A stretch of DNA of 64,000 nucleotides, from contig JAIXMF010000037.1 in NCBI GenBank assembly GCA_025201365.1, forward strand, positions 1 through 64,000. The letters run 5' to 3'. This DNA comes from Syncephalis plumigaleata. Taxonomy: Eukaryota > Zoopagomycota > Zoopagomycetes > Zoopagales > Piptocephalidaceae. Below are positions 36,793-49,461 of the stretch, piece after piece (the stretch's first letter is position 1; every line of letters begins with the position of its first letter). The notes under the pieces are model-generated. The model was given only the letters and a program-made list of their open reading frames with translations. It was not told where the DNA came from and did no database searches. A program made the translations under genes and the position numbers.

Positions 36793-38330
36793 ATGCCTCA
36801 AATGGCCAAATCCGTTGCCATTTACCGTTGCGACTATCCAGGTTGCGATCGTCGGTTTGCCGCCAGCGGTCATCTGGCCCGTCATCGTCGTGTGCACACA
36901 GGCGAGCGTCGCTTCATTTGTCCATATGAGGGATGCGGCGGTCGCTTCAGCCGCAAGGACAATATGATGCAACACTACCGCACACATTACGGCATTCGTG
37001 TGCGTCGTCCAAAAAGACCAACGAAGATGGCAAGGATGAAGACTACGATCGTGAGATGGAACAACGTCGCAAGCAGATTGTCGATGCCATGGCCATTGAA
37101 GCCACCGCACGTATGAAGATTGCTGAGCAACAGCGTGAGATGCTGCAGCATCAACAACGCTACTATTACGATACACGTCGTGACATGGCATTGTCCACGC
37201 CACCACCGCCATCGTCGCGTCGTAGCGCGTTATCTGCCGCTGCCCATCATAGCCATCATCGTTCGCTATCCACCTCGGCTATTCCATCAAAGCCAGTCAG
37301 CCTACATACACCTCATTATCATCAGCCACAATCACAACAGCAACCATTCTCTATGCTTCGCTTCCGTGATTTGATCACGCAGGACTCCTATGAAACTCGT
37401 GATGGTCGAGTGCAAAAGCGTGAACGTGACCTACAACAGCTTATTCCGCTGGCATCCCTTGAACGTAAGGAATTGCCAACTGCTAGTGCTAGTACTAGTG
37501 CCACCAGTGCTATTAGCAGCAACAGTGGCAGTAATGTATCATCATCATCTGCTCATGAAACGTCGATTGAATATACGATGACAGCGACACACTCTCGTGG
37601 TAATGCCACCACGACTATGGCTGGAGTCACCCCTGAACAGACACCGCAACTTGCCGCTTCCACGACACTGTTCGCTGCTACACGTCGTGATCTAGTCACC
37701 CGTAGTGTGTCACGCTCGCCTACCATGTCCTATCGTCGTTACTCGCCCTATGATCACTACAGCGTGGTGTCACCACAATCGACGCCATCCATGGCACAAC
37801 GACACGAGCTCTACTCGGGTTATCCATCACCAGCCACCGCTGTATCATCCTCATATAGCAATATGAAACCAAGCAACAACCACCACCACAACAACAACCT
37901 CAGCAGCTATACGATCATGTCTGCCGGTGGTCGTCCTCAATGTCTGCCTAGTCCAGGCAGCAGTCCAACATTACTACATCGTCTGCCCTTACCACACCCC
38001 ACGACCATGCCTCATCCCATCTCGACGGATGTCCTACCCGTGCAATCGAAACGACATGCTGCTACGTTTTTGCCACCACTCGAACAATCACCGCGACTAG
38101 CCTCAAAGTCATCGCTTACTGTGGATCCGTTCTTCCAACGTCCTGCCTCTTGCACCACTTCATCATCATCACCGGCTGGTAGTGCACCCATCTCGCCCAT
38201 TACTCGTCCATCGTCGGCGGGTCCATTGCCCACCGGTGAACGTATCACTCTGCCACCACTTCGTCATCACATCCCTCTCGCCACATCAGCATCATCCGTA
38301 CGATTACCTTCAGTGACCCAGTCATTCTAG
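36793..38330 (+). CDS. C2H2 zinc-finger transcription factor with an apparent frame break
   Basis: Starts MPQMAKSVAIYRCDYPGCDR. Two classical fingers: C-x4-C-x12-H-x3-H in YRCDYPGCDRRFAASGHLAR plus HRRVH, and again in FICPYEGCGGRFSRKDNMMQ plus HYRTH, joined by TGERRF. Pairs of this type occur in fungal Nrg1/Msn2-like regulators. After the fingers the frame changes at a run of five A (37011-37015); the other frame then continues open to 38330 as KTNEDGKDEDYDREMEQRRK, a short coiled coil, and a long Ser/Pro/His-rich tail ending PSVTQSF. No intron fits the gap. With the shift the protein is about 510 residues; without it, 107. Confidence 0.8.
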
Positions 38331-39206
38331 ATGTGTACGAGAGAGCGAGGGTGCGTGCGTGTGTGAGTGAGTGAGTGAGGTTACTATGATGTTGTTATTA
38401 TATAACATTACATTTTATTTTTACTTTATTCTCTTATGCGCGTCTTATTTGTTTCTTTGTTATTATTTTTTCATTCTTCATTTTTGTCGTTTATTGTGCG
38501 CGTGTACGCGTATGCATGCTAGCTACGTACGACTGTGTCAATGTGTGTATGTGTCAATGATGTGAAGGTAAGCGTTGAGCGTATACATATGTAATAGCTT
38601 ACATCCTATCCTAGAAAGTGATGACATGTGTATACTACTCTATTCATTCATTGCCTATACATATACACACGTACACACGTATATACACTACATGCGTAAC
38701 GTACATGCTCACTTACACATTCATCATTACAACATTATATCAATTGACTATTACTTGTCTTTCTTACATCAATATCCAATTATGCAGTATGTTCATGCGT
38801 ATATACATGTGTGTGTGTGCACGAATTTCTATTCATTCCTGCTGATGATTAGAGAGATGCTTACAACAACATATGTCATTATCTAAAATGATAACACAAT
38901 GATATAAAATGAATACTGATTGATTAGCATTTCTATGTATGTTCTAACATGTGTTCTGTCTACTCTTTCATCGCTCTTTACCTCTTTGATATATGGTTAC
39001 ATGTGTGCGTATGTATGGATCAGTCAAGCGGTAAACCTATCTATCTCTATCTTTTCTTTTCTTACCAAGGCCTACAACAATGCAGTGCCCATGCTTTATT
39101 GATGGATGCCTTGTATCCGACATTGATGATGATGATATGATGATAACTATAAAGATCTCTATTTTCTCGTATGTATGGTGTGATATACATTGCTATAAAT
39201 ATATGC
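38331..39206. other. 3' flank of the C2H2 gene, no gene seen
   Basis: GTGAGTGAG repeats at 38360-38380, poly-T and ATACAC runs follow. Open frames here are low-complexity and unsupported. Confidence 0.3.
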
Positions 39207-39338
39207 TCAATTAGCCGAGCATTAATAAATTTATTAACTGCTATTAGTAAATTGGTTAATCATTCATTAGTAGCATCCATCATTAACCAGGTATTAGCCA
39301 TTAATGAGGACCATACACCTTGCTCTAACTGGCACTAG
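39207..39338 (-). repeat. interspersed repeat R2, copy b (inverted)
   Basis: The reverse complement begins GTGCCAGTTAGAGCAAGG and GTGTATGGTC, and stays similar to copy a through GGTTAAT-like and TACTAAT-like units to a GGCTAATTGA end. Copies are about 6 kb apart. Confidence 0.6.
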
Positions 39339-41270
39339 CTCCTTCAATAAACTCTCAATATTCTTATAATAAATACCATCATGTTTACCATTACAAAATA
39401 TATTGAATGAATATAATTATAATGCTGTAGCTTTATTGCTCGATTCATTATAAATTATTACGTTCGTTCAATGTTGTTATACTCATTTCTTTACTAATAC
39501 CGCTCCTTCCTTGCTCGATCTACTCGCTCACCTGTTCACTTGTTGTTCGCATATCTATCACCGTGACACTCGTAGGAGGTGGATATGCTCACTAGTGCAC
39601 TTGTGAACGCACTCGCTTTGTTTACGCGTTACTTCTTTATTCCTCTCACTATTTGATCTGCCAATCATCATTCCTGCTTCCCTTGATTCTTTTGCTTACT
39701 CTTCCATCTCTACCCGTCTTTCCCCGTTAGCCACTCTCCATCTGCTCCTCGCTACGCTAACACTGCACGTCGCTTACCTGAATACACTCCCATACCTGTA
39801 CTCCTCTTCTCATTACTCGTTTGTTGTTCTCGGTCACCTTCACTATTCGTATATTCCTATTCCCGTTGTTGTTATTGCTGCTGCTCTATCAATAGGTCAA
39901 CACCACGTCATATGTTCACGCGTTCTATTCGTTCTCTCTATTGCCTTTACTTCTTTGCAGCTTGTGGTGCTTATCTACGGACAGCCACTGCAATTACACG
40001 TTATACGCACGTTATTCCACTATGTTTGTCCTCCACTCTATAGCACTCGTACACGATAAGGCTACACTGTTTATTTGTATTCTAGTCTGGTGCTTGTACC
40101 TGTGCACGATACTCCTGCTACTTGTTGACCCTCTCCCTTGTTTATCAAACTACGATACTGCACTCTCGTCAGATCCGTACCAGTTACCCGTATTCTATCA
40201 CTGTATGCTCCTATGGAATACTCACACTGTTTGCTTACCGGTCTGTATGCGTATTGCCCTTAGTCTGTATTGACTACTAGGAGTAGCTTTATATGCATAT
40301 ATACAGGTTAGTCGACCAGGAATGTACTACTATAGCTTCTCCCGGCAGTATGCCACTTGCTAAAGCATATTGTTTGGTTAATACCGCTCACAACGAATGC
40401 TACTTTTCAATAGTTCATTGACAGCACTGCTTGTTGTTTGTACTGATAGCTCGTTCGCTTACTCGTCTACTACTCTATTCATACACTCGTATCTCTATTG
40501 TTTATTTGTAATCTACACGGTAAGTGGTGTATACGCGGTATTCACTCTATTTACTAGCTGCTGCTACTGCTCCTCTTTCTTGTCGTTTCAACTCTGTTTA
40601 TTTGTTTATTTGTCTGCATTCTATAAGCATATGTGCTCATTCGCTCTATTCACTCCTACTGTTATCCATACCACTTGTCCCTCTGCTTCTATTCTCATTC
40701 AGCCAATAAACACCATATCAACTTCATACATATTATTGTATTCTCTACAATCTATTGAACATACTCTGCTTTCAACCAATACAACTAGCTACTACTACTA
40801 CTACTACTGCTATTCCTATCATTCATATTCAGCTATCAGCAGTATACAATCAACTAGAATATATCACTCATCCACTCATTGATTATGCATTAATATCAAC
40901 TGATGTATATATACCTGTAGTCATTGTAATGAATTGTATACCAAATCATCGAACAACACAATAGATACTGATCATCTGACGTGATCGTGCGTGCATTGAC
41001 ATGAATACACGATTACTACCTAATACTTGAATCACGAACTATAACTGAATGACAGCATAGCTTACAAGTAGAAGCAATGGTTTAATGGTCATTGCCATCA
41101 TAATTGGAGTGTATTCAATGACTTGTCTATTATCTCGAATGCTCTAATGTTAGCTAGTTGCATATTAATGCATCATGTAGATCGTGCTATTATTGAAACT
41201 AAATCGAATTACATTTTATTTCAACATCGATTATGCATGTTTCAATTGCATCTGTGTTCAATACGCTATT
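39339..41270. other. pyrimidine-rich gene-free stretch
   Basis: From about 39470 to 40960 the plus strand is C+T-rich without stop-free coding frames of convincing composition. The longest frame (40397-40882) is Tyr/Ser/Thr-rich because of the skew and I do not accept it. The role may be a long leader, a non-coding transcript, or nothing. Confidence 0.3.
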
Positions 41271-41279
41271 CTAGACTTC

Positions 41280-41607
41280 ATTCATGTTAGCTGTAACAGA
41301 ATCAGGACCTCTAATAGCATTCAATATCTGTTATGGCCATCATCCATGCTGGTTTGCAATAAAGTCAGTACCCTAATGTCATCCAATGTCTATAATTGGT
41401 GACTACACAAGGCGAACGTTCCATGGCTCGTTTATTTGATACTACGTTTGAAAGACAATCCAGTGTACTATTCTGTATTCATCCACGTGAGATGTAACAG
41501 AATCACAGCTGTAAATGAGTACCGTAAATGTCATCCAATATCTATAATTCGAAATTACACATGGCGAACGGTTCTCCGACTCATTTATTTGCTATAACGT
41601 TTGAAAA
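41280..41607. repeat. imperfect tandem duplication upstream of the kinase-like gene
   Basis: Two units, about 41280-41455 and 41475-41607, share GTAACAGAATCA, TCATCCAATxTCTATAATT, ACACAxGGCGAACG and TCATTTATTTG/CGTTTATTTG followed by ACGTTTGAAA. The second lacks about 50 bp. They end about 150 bp before the start codon, so they may duplicate promoter sites. Confidence 0.55.
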
Positions 41608-41752
41608 CACTTCAATGCCGTAGCCATCGACTACTCACCTATAAATGAGCGGCCATTTGCCCTGAACAATTCGATAGCTCACTATCCTCTTCTCATTTAC
41701 ACGCACAACATACGCACATTCACTTTTTTGCTCTTAAACCGTAACGAACAAT

Positions 41753-43069
41753 ATGCGAGTAACTCCACACTCTACATTGGCTATTAGCACTTGTGTTTTA
41801 GCATTGTTATTCCAGTTACCCAGCGCTCATTCGGCCTTTGGTGGTGTTTTCCAAGAAGGCAAGCTGCTCATATGTGGCATATCCGATGTCTGCTAACCTG
41901 TTTATAGGTCGTGTAACCAAATCTACGTTTTCCAAGGAATACGTCGAAAAATACCAAGGCAATCTTTTTCTGTCGAATATACGCTGGGGTGGTGGAAATG
42001 ATCTTGATCTTAGTTTTGCACGAGTAGATTGGAACGGCCACGATGCGTTTATGAAATGCGACATTGCGTCTAAGGAAGTAAAAGCATTCAACGTAAGTAT
42101 ATCGATCTGTTATCCAAATAACCTCACTCATCATATGATATAAAACAGGCATTGGATATAATGAAAACGGAATTGAAAGAAGGGAGGTTGTCAAAAGATT
42201 ACGCAGTAGGTCAGCAAAATGTCATGAATCCCTTGCATCGATTTGCCTTTACTAAGGCCGGTCCGGTGGATATTAACTTGGCTGATCCCAAGCAGACGTA
42301 CGTATGTCATCTTTACAGCTTTGTTGAGGGGATGAACCTAAAAGAATACCTCAAAAAAGGAACCCCTGCTCAAACATATGTTGCTGTTGCCAGAATATTA
42401 CCTGATATTATCAAAGGTAAGTATTATGATTAATTCATCAAGCATATTTATTAATTACTTTGTAGGCTTGCTTTATCTTTATAATGCCGGTATTCTCTAT
42501 AAAGATTTGCTTATACATAGTAAGTAAGCATTTATAATCATGAGACGTGCTAACAATGGAATATAGATACCGTGCTACAGCTAGATTCAAATAAGAACGT
42601 AATTGGTGCAAAGATCATTGATCTGGATAGAATAAGCGTATTTAAAAAGGAGCAAGGCTGGCAACGTATAAACCTGAATGATCAGGAGTATTTATCGCCA
42701 AATCCAAGTCAACGATACAACAGCTGCAATGATTTTAAGCTTACGCTGACAAAATTTTTGCTTAATTTTGTTTTTGTCAGTAAGGTAAACCCTTTTACGT
42801 ATGGCGATGTGCTTCCCGAGTCAGATGCTATTGAGTATTTGAACCATTTTAACACAAAGCTAGCTGAGTATGGCCTAAAGCAAAACGTACCACATTTAAC
42901 ATCAGCATCATTTGATGCAAAGGCAGCCATTCCTGCGATGCTTCGCCTTACACGAGCAATATACACACTATGGCACGATAGCTTCCCTTGTTCCTCTCCT
43001 ATGCGTGTACTAGAAGGACAACCACCGCGGATTGGTACACCTAGTAGACCAGTTAGTCCTACGTTCTAG
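41753..43069 (+). CDS. secreted protein-kinase-like protein
   Basis: Starts MRVTPHSTLAISTCVLALLF, a clear signal peptide. Five exons; the first intron (41859-41907, 49 nt) is a GC-AG type (AAG|GCAAGC...CTAAC...TATAG), chosen because it alone keeps the frame into GRVTKSTFSKEYVEKY. Later parts resemble a protein kinase fold: VCHLYSFVEGMNLKEYL (hinge), a helix, LYNAGILYKDLLIHN in place of the HRD loop, and GAKIIDLDRISVF in place of DFG. The HRD histidine is Tyr and the metal motif is DLD, so activity is doubtful. Secreted kinase-like families are plentiful in some mycoparasitic fungi; a role in host interaction is only a guess. About 385 residues, ending PSRPVSPTF. Confidence 0.7.
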
Positions 43070-43641
43070 TCGATACACTATTAGTATACGGTAAGTACCG
43101 AGCAATAGCTGATTCATTCTACTAAAATACTAATCTGTCATTGAATGGATTAGCAATCATATAGACAATGAGAATGTGATGACACTCGCACAGCATGACC
43201 ATACAACTACCGATATCGCTGTATGATTTAATGATTTCATCATCAATAAAACATATTCACTATTTCGATACAATATTATTATAGCTTTTAGATGTACTGC
43301 TGCAATATGATGTGCTCGCCATTGGAAGTATAGTCAGCAATGGACTTGGCTACGCGTATACAACTAGATATACAATGACTATACAGTATGACTGATGCTA
43401 ATTGATAATTATGAATGGTGAATAATGAGTGCCCTAGCGAACATTGTTACTGTCAATTAATGACACGGCAATAGATACGCAAATAACGAATAAACGAGAA
43501 TGCTACTAGACTGTATTGTGTATTAGAAAGTGAAATAATCAATCAATTAATCAATTAATAAACTGCACTACAGGATGATGATGATGATGGATGTCTTGTG
43601 ATTACCGCAATACTCGTATTTCTATTTCTTTATACACCAAA

Positions 43642-45641
43642 ATGACAAGTACAGAATCTATGACTACGCGAGAATACCGCGAGGAACAAGCACGTTGGGT
43701 GAGCGGTCATCGTGGGTCCAGTTACGCGGACATTGTGAACGTGATTGCCGTTTCTCTGGTAATATTACCTAGCACACTACTATTATTGCTATTCTAAACT
43801 ACGTATATACGGTTATCTCTCTTTAGTCGTTTGTATGGTTGTGGCGTTGTTTGCAACTCGTGTTATGGCCACGTACGCGATTATCATTTTGGACGCAGTT
43901 CATTGCGGAATATGCCGTGATTGTTATACCGTCACTTATTAGTATGACGTATGCTGACTACGCGTTTACTATGAATTTGGTAGCAGTATTGGTTGGTTTC
44001 ATTGTATATTGGTTAGCGTAAGTGATAACGAGTACTAAAATGAAATACTGCCTCTATATACTCATGTATGTATACGATTATTAGATGGACGAGAACAGCT
44101 ACTAAGGATCGTGTACCATTATCAGTAGCATCTACTACGAATGATAATGTTGTTCGTGTTTCTCGTAAACCATGGTTATCGATCTATCGCGCCTTACTTA
44201 TGCTGCATACGTGTGCAGCCATTCTAGCGGTGGATTTCCCGGTATTTCCACGTCGATTTGCTAAAGTAGAAACATTCGGTGTGTCATTGGTAAGCAAGCA
44301 ATCAAGCAATCAAGCGAGTAGTAGTGCAATACAACTCAATCGTATCATATCATGATCATTATAGATGGATCTCGGTGTGGGTGCAGTTGTATTTTCATCG
44401 GGTGTCGTTGCCGCACGATCCTTCGTATTAGATGCGTCCAAGACACATGCCAGTCTATTGAATCGCTTAAAGCGATCATTATATGATTCAACGGTGTTAT
44501 TACTACTTGGATTTGCTCGATTATTAGCTGTTAAAGGCACGGAATATCAGGTAGATGATGTGTACTACTGCTATTCTTACTGCTATTCATTCATTTAATT
44601 ATTAGGAACACGTAACAGAGTATGGTGTTCATTGGAACTTTTTCTTTACACTAGGCTGTTTACCAGTTCTAGTGGCACTCTTCCAAGGTTTAACACGATC
44701 ACCGGGCCTAGTAGGCATCAGTATTGTTGTAGGTATGTAGAATGCTACTATTACATTGTGTGTGTGTATATTGATATGCTAATATGGATGTATGTATGTA
44801 TGTTTAGCTTATCAATGTGCATTGACCTATTGGCATGGCGAGACGTATATACTGGAGGCACCGCGTGACAATCTCATTAGTATGAATCGAGAAGGTTTAT
44901 TCAGTATTGCAGGCAAGTAGTAATGATAGCACGATGGATAGAATTATCGCTTACGACAAGTGTACAGGTTATTTGGCAATATTCTTACTTGCTATGGATA
45001 TCGGTAAACGCGTTCTACCTGATGCCAAATCAACGGTCAGTGCACGCGATACAACCGTTCGACTTGCACTACAAGCTATCGGATTCTGGCTAGTCTTAGC
45101 GGGTGTCACTCATGGTTGGGGTGTTCAAGTATCGCGTAGAATGGCAAGTACTCCTACTATCATTGAAGTGGATCATTCATTAATACATGACATTGTGATA
45201 ACAGACAAATCTGCCCTATGTTCTATGGGTGGTGGCATTCAGTTTATCGTTCATGACACTGCTACACGTCATGGAATTGGCACTGAATGGATTAGAGCGC
45301 GTTCGACTATATCGAATTATGACACGATCAATGTCGGAAAGCAAGTTTAAAGAGAAGAAACAGGAGCAACAGCAACAAGCGTTGTATCGCCTGCAAACAC
45401 CCATTATTCTCGATGCCATTAACCAGCATAGTATGAAGATATTCTTACTGGCAAGTGATTACATCATGATAGATTTTTATTAAGAAGTAGAGCTAATATT
45501 GGATTGATATAGGCCAATCTACTTACTGGACTTGTCAACTTTTCTATGCGTACTATTTACGCGTCATCTATCACAGCCATGTCAGTGTTATCGCTGTATC
45601 TATTGTTTATTTGTTTAGTGGCTGCTCGACTAGTCTATTAG
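43642..45641 (+). CDS. GWT1: GWT1/PIG-W inositol acyltransferase of GPI anchor synthesis
   Basis: Multi-pass ER membrane enzyme that acylates the inositol of GlcN-PI during GPI anchor assembly. Starts [20 protein letters not shown], with the family block FVSGHRGSS-like ([12 protein letters not shown]). Nine exons give about 12-13 hydrophobic segments; key blocks are [15 protein letters not shown]-like ([20 protein letters not shown]), [66 protein letters not shown] and [14 protein letters not shown]. Introns 6, 7 and 8 begin GCAAGT instead of GTAAGT (44913-44967, 45144-45204, 45451-45512); these choices restore conserved sequence exactly. An in-frame upstream ATG at 43591 exists, but the ATG in CAAAATG at 43642 is preferred. 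Confidence 0.92.
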
Positions 45642-46685
45642 ATCGGCTATACTTTCATGAAAGAATAACCACTCATTAATGGGATAGGATATCGTTGTTG
45701 TCGTATTGCTCTTTTGTATCTAGAATACAAGGGCGGCTGCGGCAATACTCTGATTAACGAGTGTCTCGTTTACAATAGATCCTTCTTTTCTTTATGAGAC
45801 TGCCACGTGATAAATCTATTTAGAAAGAGTGTAGGAGGAGAAAAAAAGAAAAATAGCCGTCGGTATTAAGCAATTCCGCCAACTTCACACGATTTATTTT
45901 ATAATTGTTTAGTTACTAACCAATCAATCTAACTAAATAACAACAAATACATATACAAAGAGAAATGTATACTACAGATTAGCTTAATGATTCCTATTGT
46001 CTTCATTTTACTAGTTTAATGATTATTGATGGCTATCTGTATGTCATGACCTATTGCTGTTAGTATCTCTTTATTCATTATTTGATATATACTAGTATAT
46101 CGATTCTTATGACTAATATTGCTAGAAGAGAGACATATCTATTAATTGATGATTGAATGATTGAATGATTGAATGATTGAATAATAGATTGATTAATTGA
46201 TTGATATAGAGTAGCGTGTTACATGTACAAGGTTTGTATTGCGTATAGGCATTTGCTTGTGTTGATGGTAAAGGATTTCATTTCGTAAAGCACACGCCAT
46301 TTGCAAATCTAATTTATTCGCTACTGATTCATTCATTTTTCACTCAACTCACTCTTGTTTTCCTCTTACTGTTTCTGCTTCAAGCGAAGCGTACACCACT
46401 ACCTGTCTGTACACACACACTCGCTTGTCATTAGCATTGTTAGCCACCCGGTTTATTCCGTAAACACCTGCTTATCTCGTCTTTGGTGACTAGTATACGG
46501 TCTTGCTCCCTACTGGTTCCGAAGACGTACGAATTAGCACTTTAATTGGACTGGGATTCCATTCCACTCCATTGAATCAAGTGGTGTTGTCGCACTTACC
46601 TCTAGGAGGAGTGTAGCGCGTAGAGAGCGAGAGCGCGCGACGACAAAACAAATCACAGCTAAGCGTAAATTTATTTGTCGCTTAC
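45642..46685. other. gene-free spacer upstream of the Ert1/AcuK-like gene
   Basis: About 1 kb. It contains GATTGAATGATTGAATG repeats at 46150-46200 and an ACACAC run. No supported gene. Confidence 0.35.
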
Positions 46686-49145
46686 ATGTCTGATTCATTA
46701 AGTGCTCTGACGCCCCAGGTGGGCAGTCTAATGCCAAACCAGGTCAAGGTAGAGCACCACCACCATAATCACCATGCTTATTCAACTATGGCAGCAGCAG
46801 CAACGTCGTCGTCGTCGTTGCCTAGCGTGAATTTATCAATGGCAGTAGGCACTTCCTCCACTTTTCCTTCTAACAAAAACAACAACAACAGCAGCAACAC
46901 GTCCACCAATTCTATTTCTTCTTCTTCACCTTTCAACTTGTCACCGTCCACGGCGTCGTCTACTACTTCTGCTACGTCTGTTGTTAACAACGTACCTATT
47001 TCATTTGTTACAACACCTTTGATATCGTCTTCAGTTGGCTTGGCAACAGATTCCTCACTATCGGGATCACCTACTGCTTGTGCGCGTACCGCTTCTATTA
47101 ACGCGGTAGGTTTTGGTGGTTATTCGAAGGAGTTGTCGTCAGCTTCGGCATCCTCCTCCGCCTCTACTTCTGCATTATTGAATCGAACCACAGAAGCTGA
47201 GTCCAGATCCACATCGTCGTTACATCGACGTAAGAAAGCTTCTCGTGCCTGTCTACACTGTCAAAAGGCGCATCTAACGTGTGACGACAGTAAGTATAAT
47301 AGTAATAGTAACCGTAGTAATAATAGCAATACTGATTCATGATAGATCGACCTTGTAAGCGTTGTATTAAACGAGGTTGTGCCGATACATGCACTGACGG
47401 TCTACGAAAACGTGCCAAATACTTGTTAGAGACAACACAAACTGGTAAGCATTTAGTCATGCGGTTATTCAAATGATACAGTAGCATTAATCTAGTATGT
47501 TAGATACTACACATACAACGGCATTAACGGGTAAGGTTGCGTCTCCTTGTCATAGTAGACCTGTTACGGTTACTGCACCATCACCGGCATCGAATCATAG
47601 CGGTGGTCCAACAGCTTCCACCTTCGACTATACTGATCCGTTATCCGCCGTTGCTGTAGCAGCAGCAGCCGCGGCAGCCGCAGCAGGTCTTGGTTCAGTA
47701 ACGAATCCCAATTCAAGCGAGGAGACCTCACCCACTCCCGGATTCGATTTCGGTAGTGAAGCGTTAAATCTGGAGTACGCCATCCTTAGTAGTATGCTGG
47801 CCAATCCAGCACTGGTCGCTCTTGGTAATCCTGCCTCCGGAGTGGCCACACCAGTATCTACCAACACAACAAATGCAGGCGATGATGGCACGAATGCCGC
47901 AGCCGTAGCAGCAGCAGCCTATGCCGGTCTACCCGACATGAGTATGATCGAGACGACCGCGTGGCCCAATTCATCTACACTTGCTCAATCGACAACCACT
48001 ACCGTTGAGCAAAGCTTATTAGCGGGTGGCGTGGCAGCATCACTTGATCAATCCGCGCTACTCTCATCGACGGCAGCAGCAGCAGCAGCCGTGTTATTAG
48101 CACAACATCAGCCATCATCCACTAATACGACAACACTACGCGATGTCACATTAGCACAACCATTATCGCCGTCATCCTATTCAACCATGGCAGCATTCGG
48201 TGCTACTGGCAGTAATCATCAGTCACCATTGTTGTCATCAGCACAGCCACTCGTTCAACTATCGCCCAGCTATCAGAGTATCAATAATCTTATACGCACG
48301 AATCTTAATGCCAATGACGTGTACACTAAGGTACAAGCACCGTACGATTATACATCAGGATTTCATCATTTACTACAACATTTGAAGGAGCGGTAAGTAG
48401 TCCATTGAGAATATATATATACAATCATAATCAATAGAAGAAGCTAATAATCTATTAGTATGAGTAAAGAGGATATGATGCGTGTATGTCGTGCCATGGC
48501 ATCTATTCGCCCGTCACTTATTGCCCTCATTATGAATTTAACCCATGAAGATTTGATATTTATGGAGAAATGTTTCCAGCGTACACTACTCGTAAGTGAC
48601 TCTAGTCGACTAAACCACTCAGCATTACTAATCAATGATTATTAGGAATTTGAAAAGTTGATTAGTTACTCGGGTACACCGACTGTAGTATGGCGTCGTA
48701 CTGGTGTGATATCCTTTGTGGGTAAGGAGTTTACATTACTCACACAATGGACGCGAGATCAACTATTAGGCAAACCCATGTATATTTATGAGGTAAGTAG
48801 TCAAGTATCTAATGTCTATTAAAATTGTACACTCATTTACCGCGATTACTAACTACTATCTATTAGTTGATGGATACACGTTCTGCCGTTAATTATTGGG
48901 AGGAATTCTGCATGCATGCCTTTGATAATGCTCATCAATCTGTTCAAACTACGTGCACTTTACTATCACCGGATGGTCGTGCTGTACCATGTACATTCTG
49001 CTTCACCATTAAGCGAGACATATTCGATGTGCCTTTGGCCATTGTGGGCAATGTAAGTAGTAGCAGTAGTAGCGGTATAACGAATGTATTGCGATGTGTA
49101 CTTATTATCATTATTTCTGTTTAGTTCTTGCCCATTCTTCGATAG
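46686..49145 (+). CDS. Zn2Cys6 plus PAS regulator of the Ert1/AcuK family
   Basis: Fungal activators of this family control gluconeogenesis and acetate or ethanol use. Starts [20 protein letters not shown] and runs through Ser/Asn-rich sequence. The zinc cluster spans an intron near 47290: [19 protein letters not shown] in exon 1, then [18 protein letters not shown] and LRKRAKYL in exon 2. A long Ala/Ser/Thr-rich exon (about 47497-48390) follows, then the C-terminal conserved block: [53 protein letters not shown], and a PAS domain ([21 protein letters not shown] cut over an intron, then [20 protein letters not shown]). The last exon supplies FLPILR after VIGN-like sequence (LAIVGN). About seven exons. 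Family confident; which paralogue (Ert1, Rds2/AcuK) is not. Confidence 0.88.
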
Positions 49146-49410
49146 ACGTATGCATTTATATATCAATATATCTATATATCTACAGGCAAGCAGCATTTGA
49201 TACATCTTTTTTATTATTTCATTAGGAATGAATATACGGTATACGCTTCATTACACACATACGCAATTACGATAAAAACAACACTCTTTCATTCATAATA
49301 AAATAGCTTGCATTATTATTATCAGTATTAATTATTATGGATCAATTAAGCGATTCATGTATTTATTGGTTATACGAGTGCTGTCATGGTCCTAGTAAGT
49401 GAAAGGAAGC
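49146..49410. other. spacer between the Ert1/AcuK-like gene and F-box unit 2
   Basis: AT-rich, with TATATC runs near 49160-49180. The outer end of F-box unit 2 must lie about here but I cannot fix a terminal repeat. Confidence 0.3.
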
Positions 49411-49461
49411 TAAGAGCCACGATATCATATATTACAGTTAGTGATAATATAACTTACGTAT

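Noticed and set aside
40397-40882. 161-codon plus-strand frame rich in Tyr, Ser and Cys
   Set aside because: It lies in the C+T-rich stretch, where stop codons are rare by composition; overlapping frames are also open, and there is no domain or splice context.
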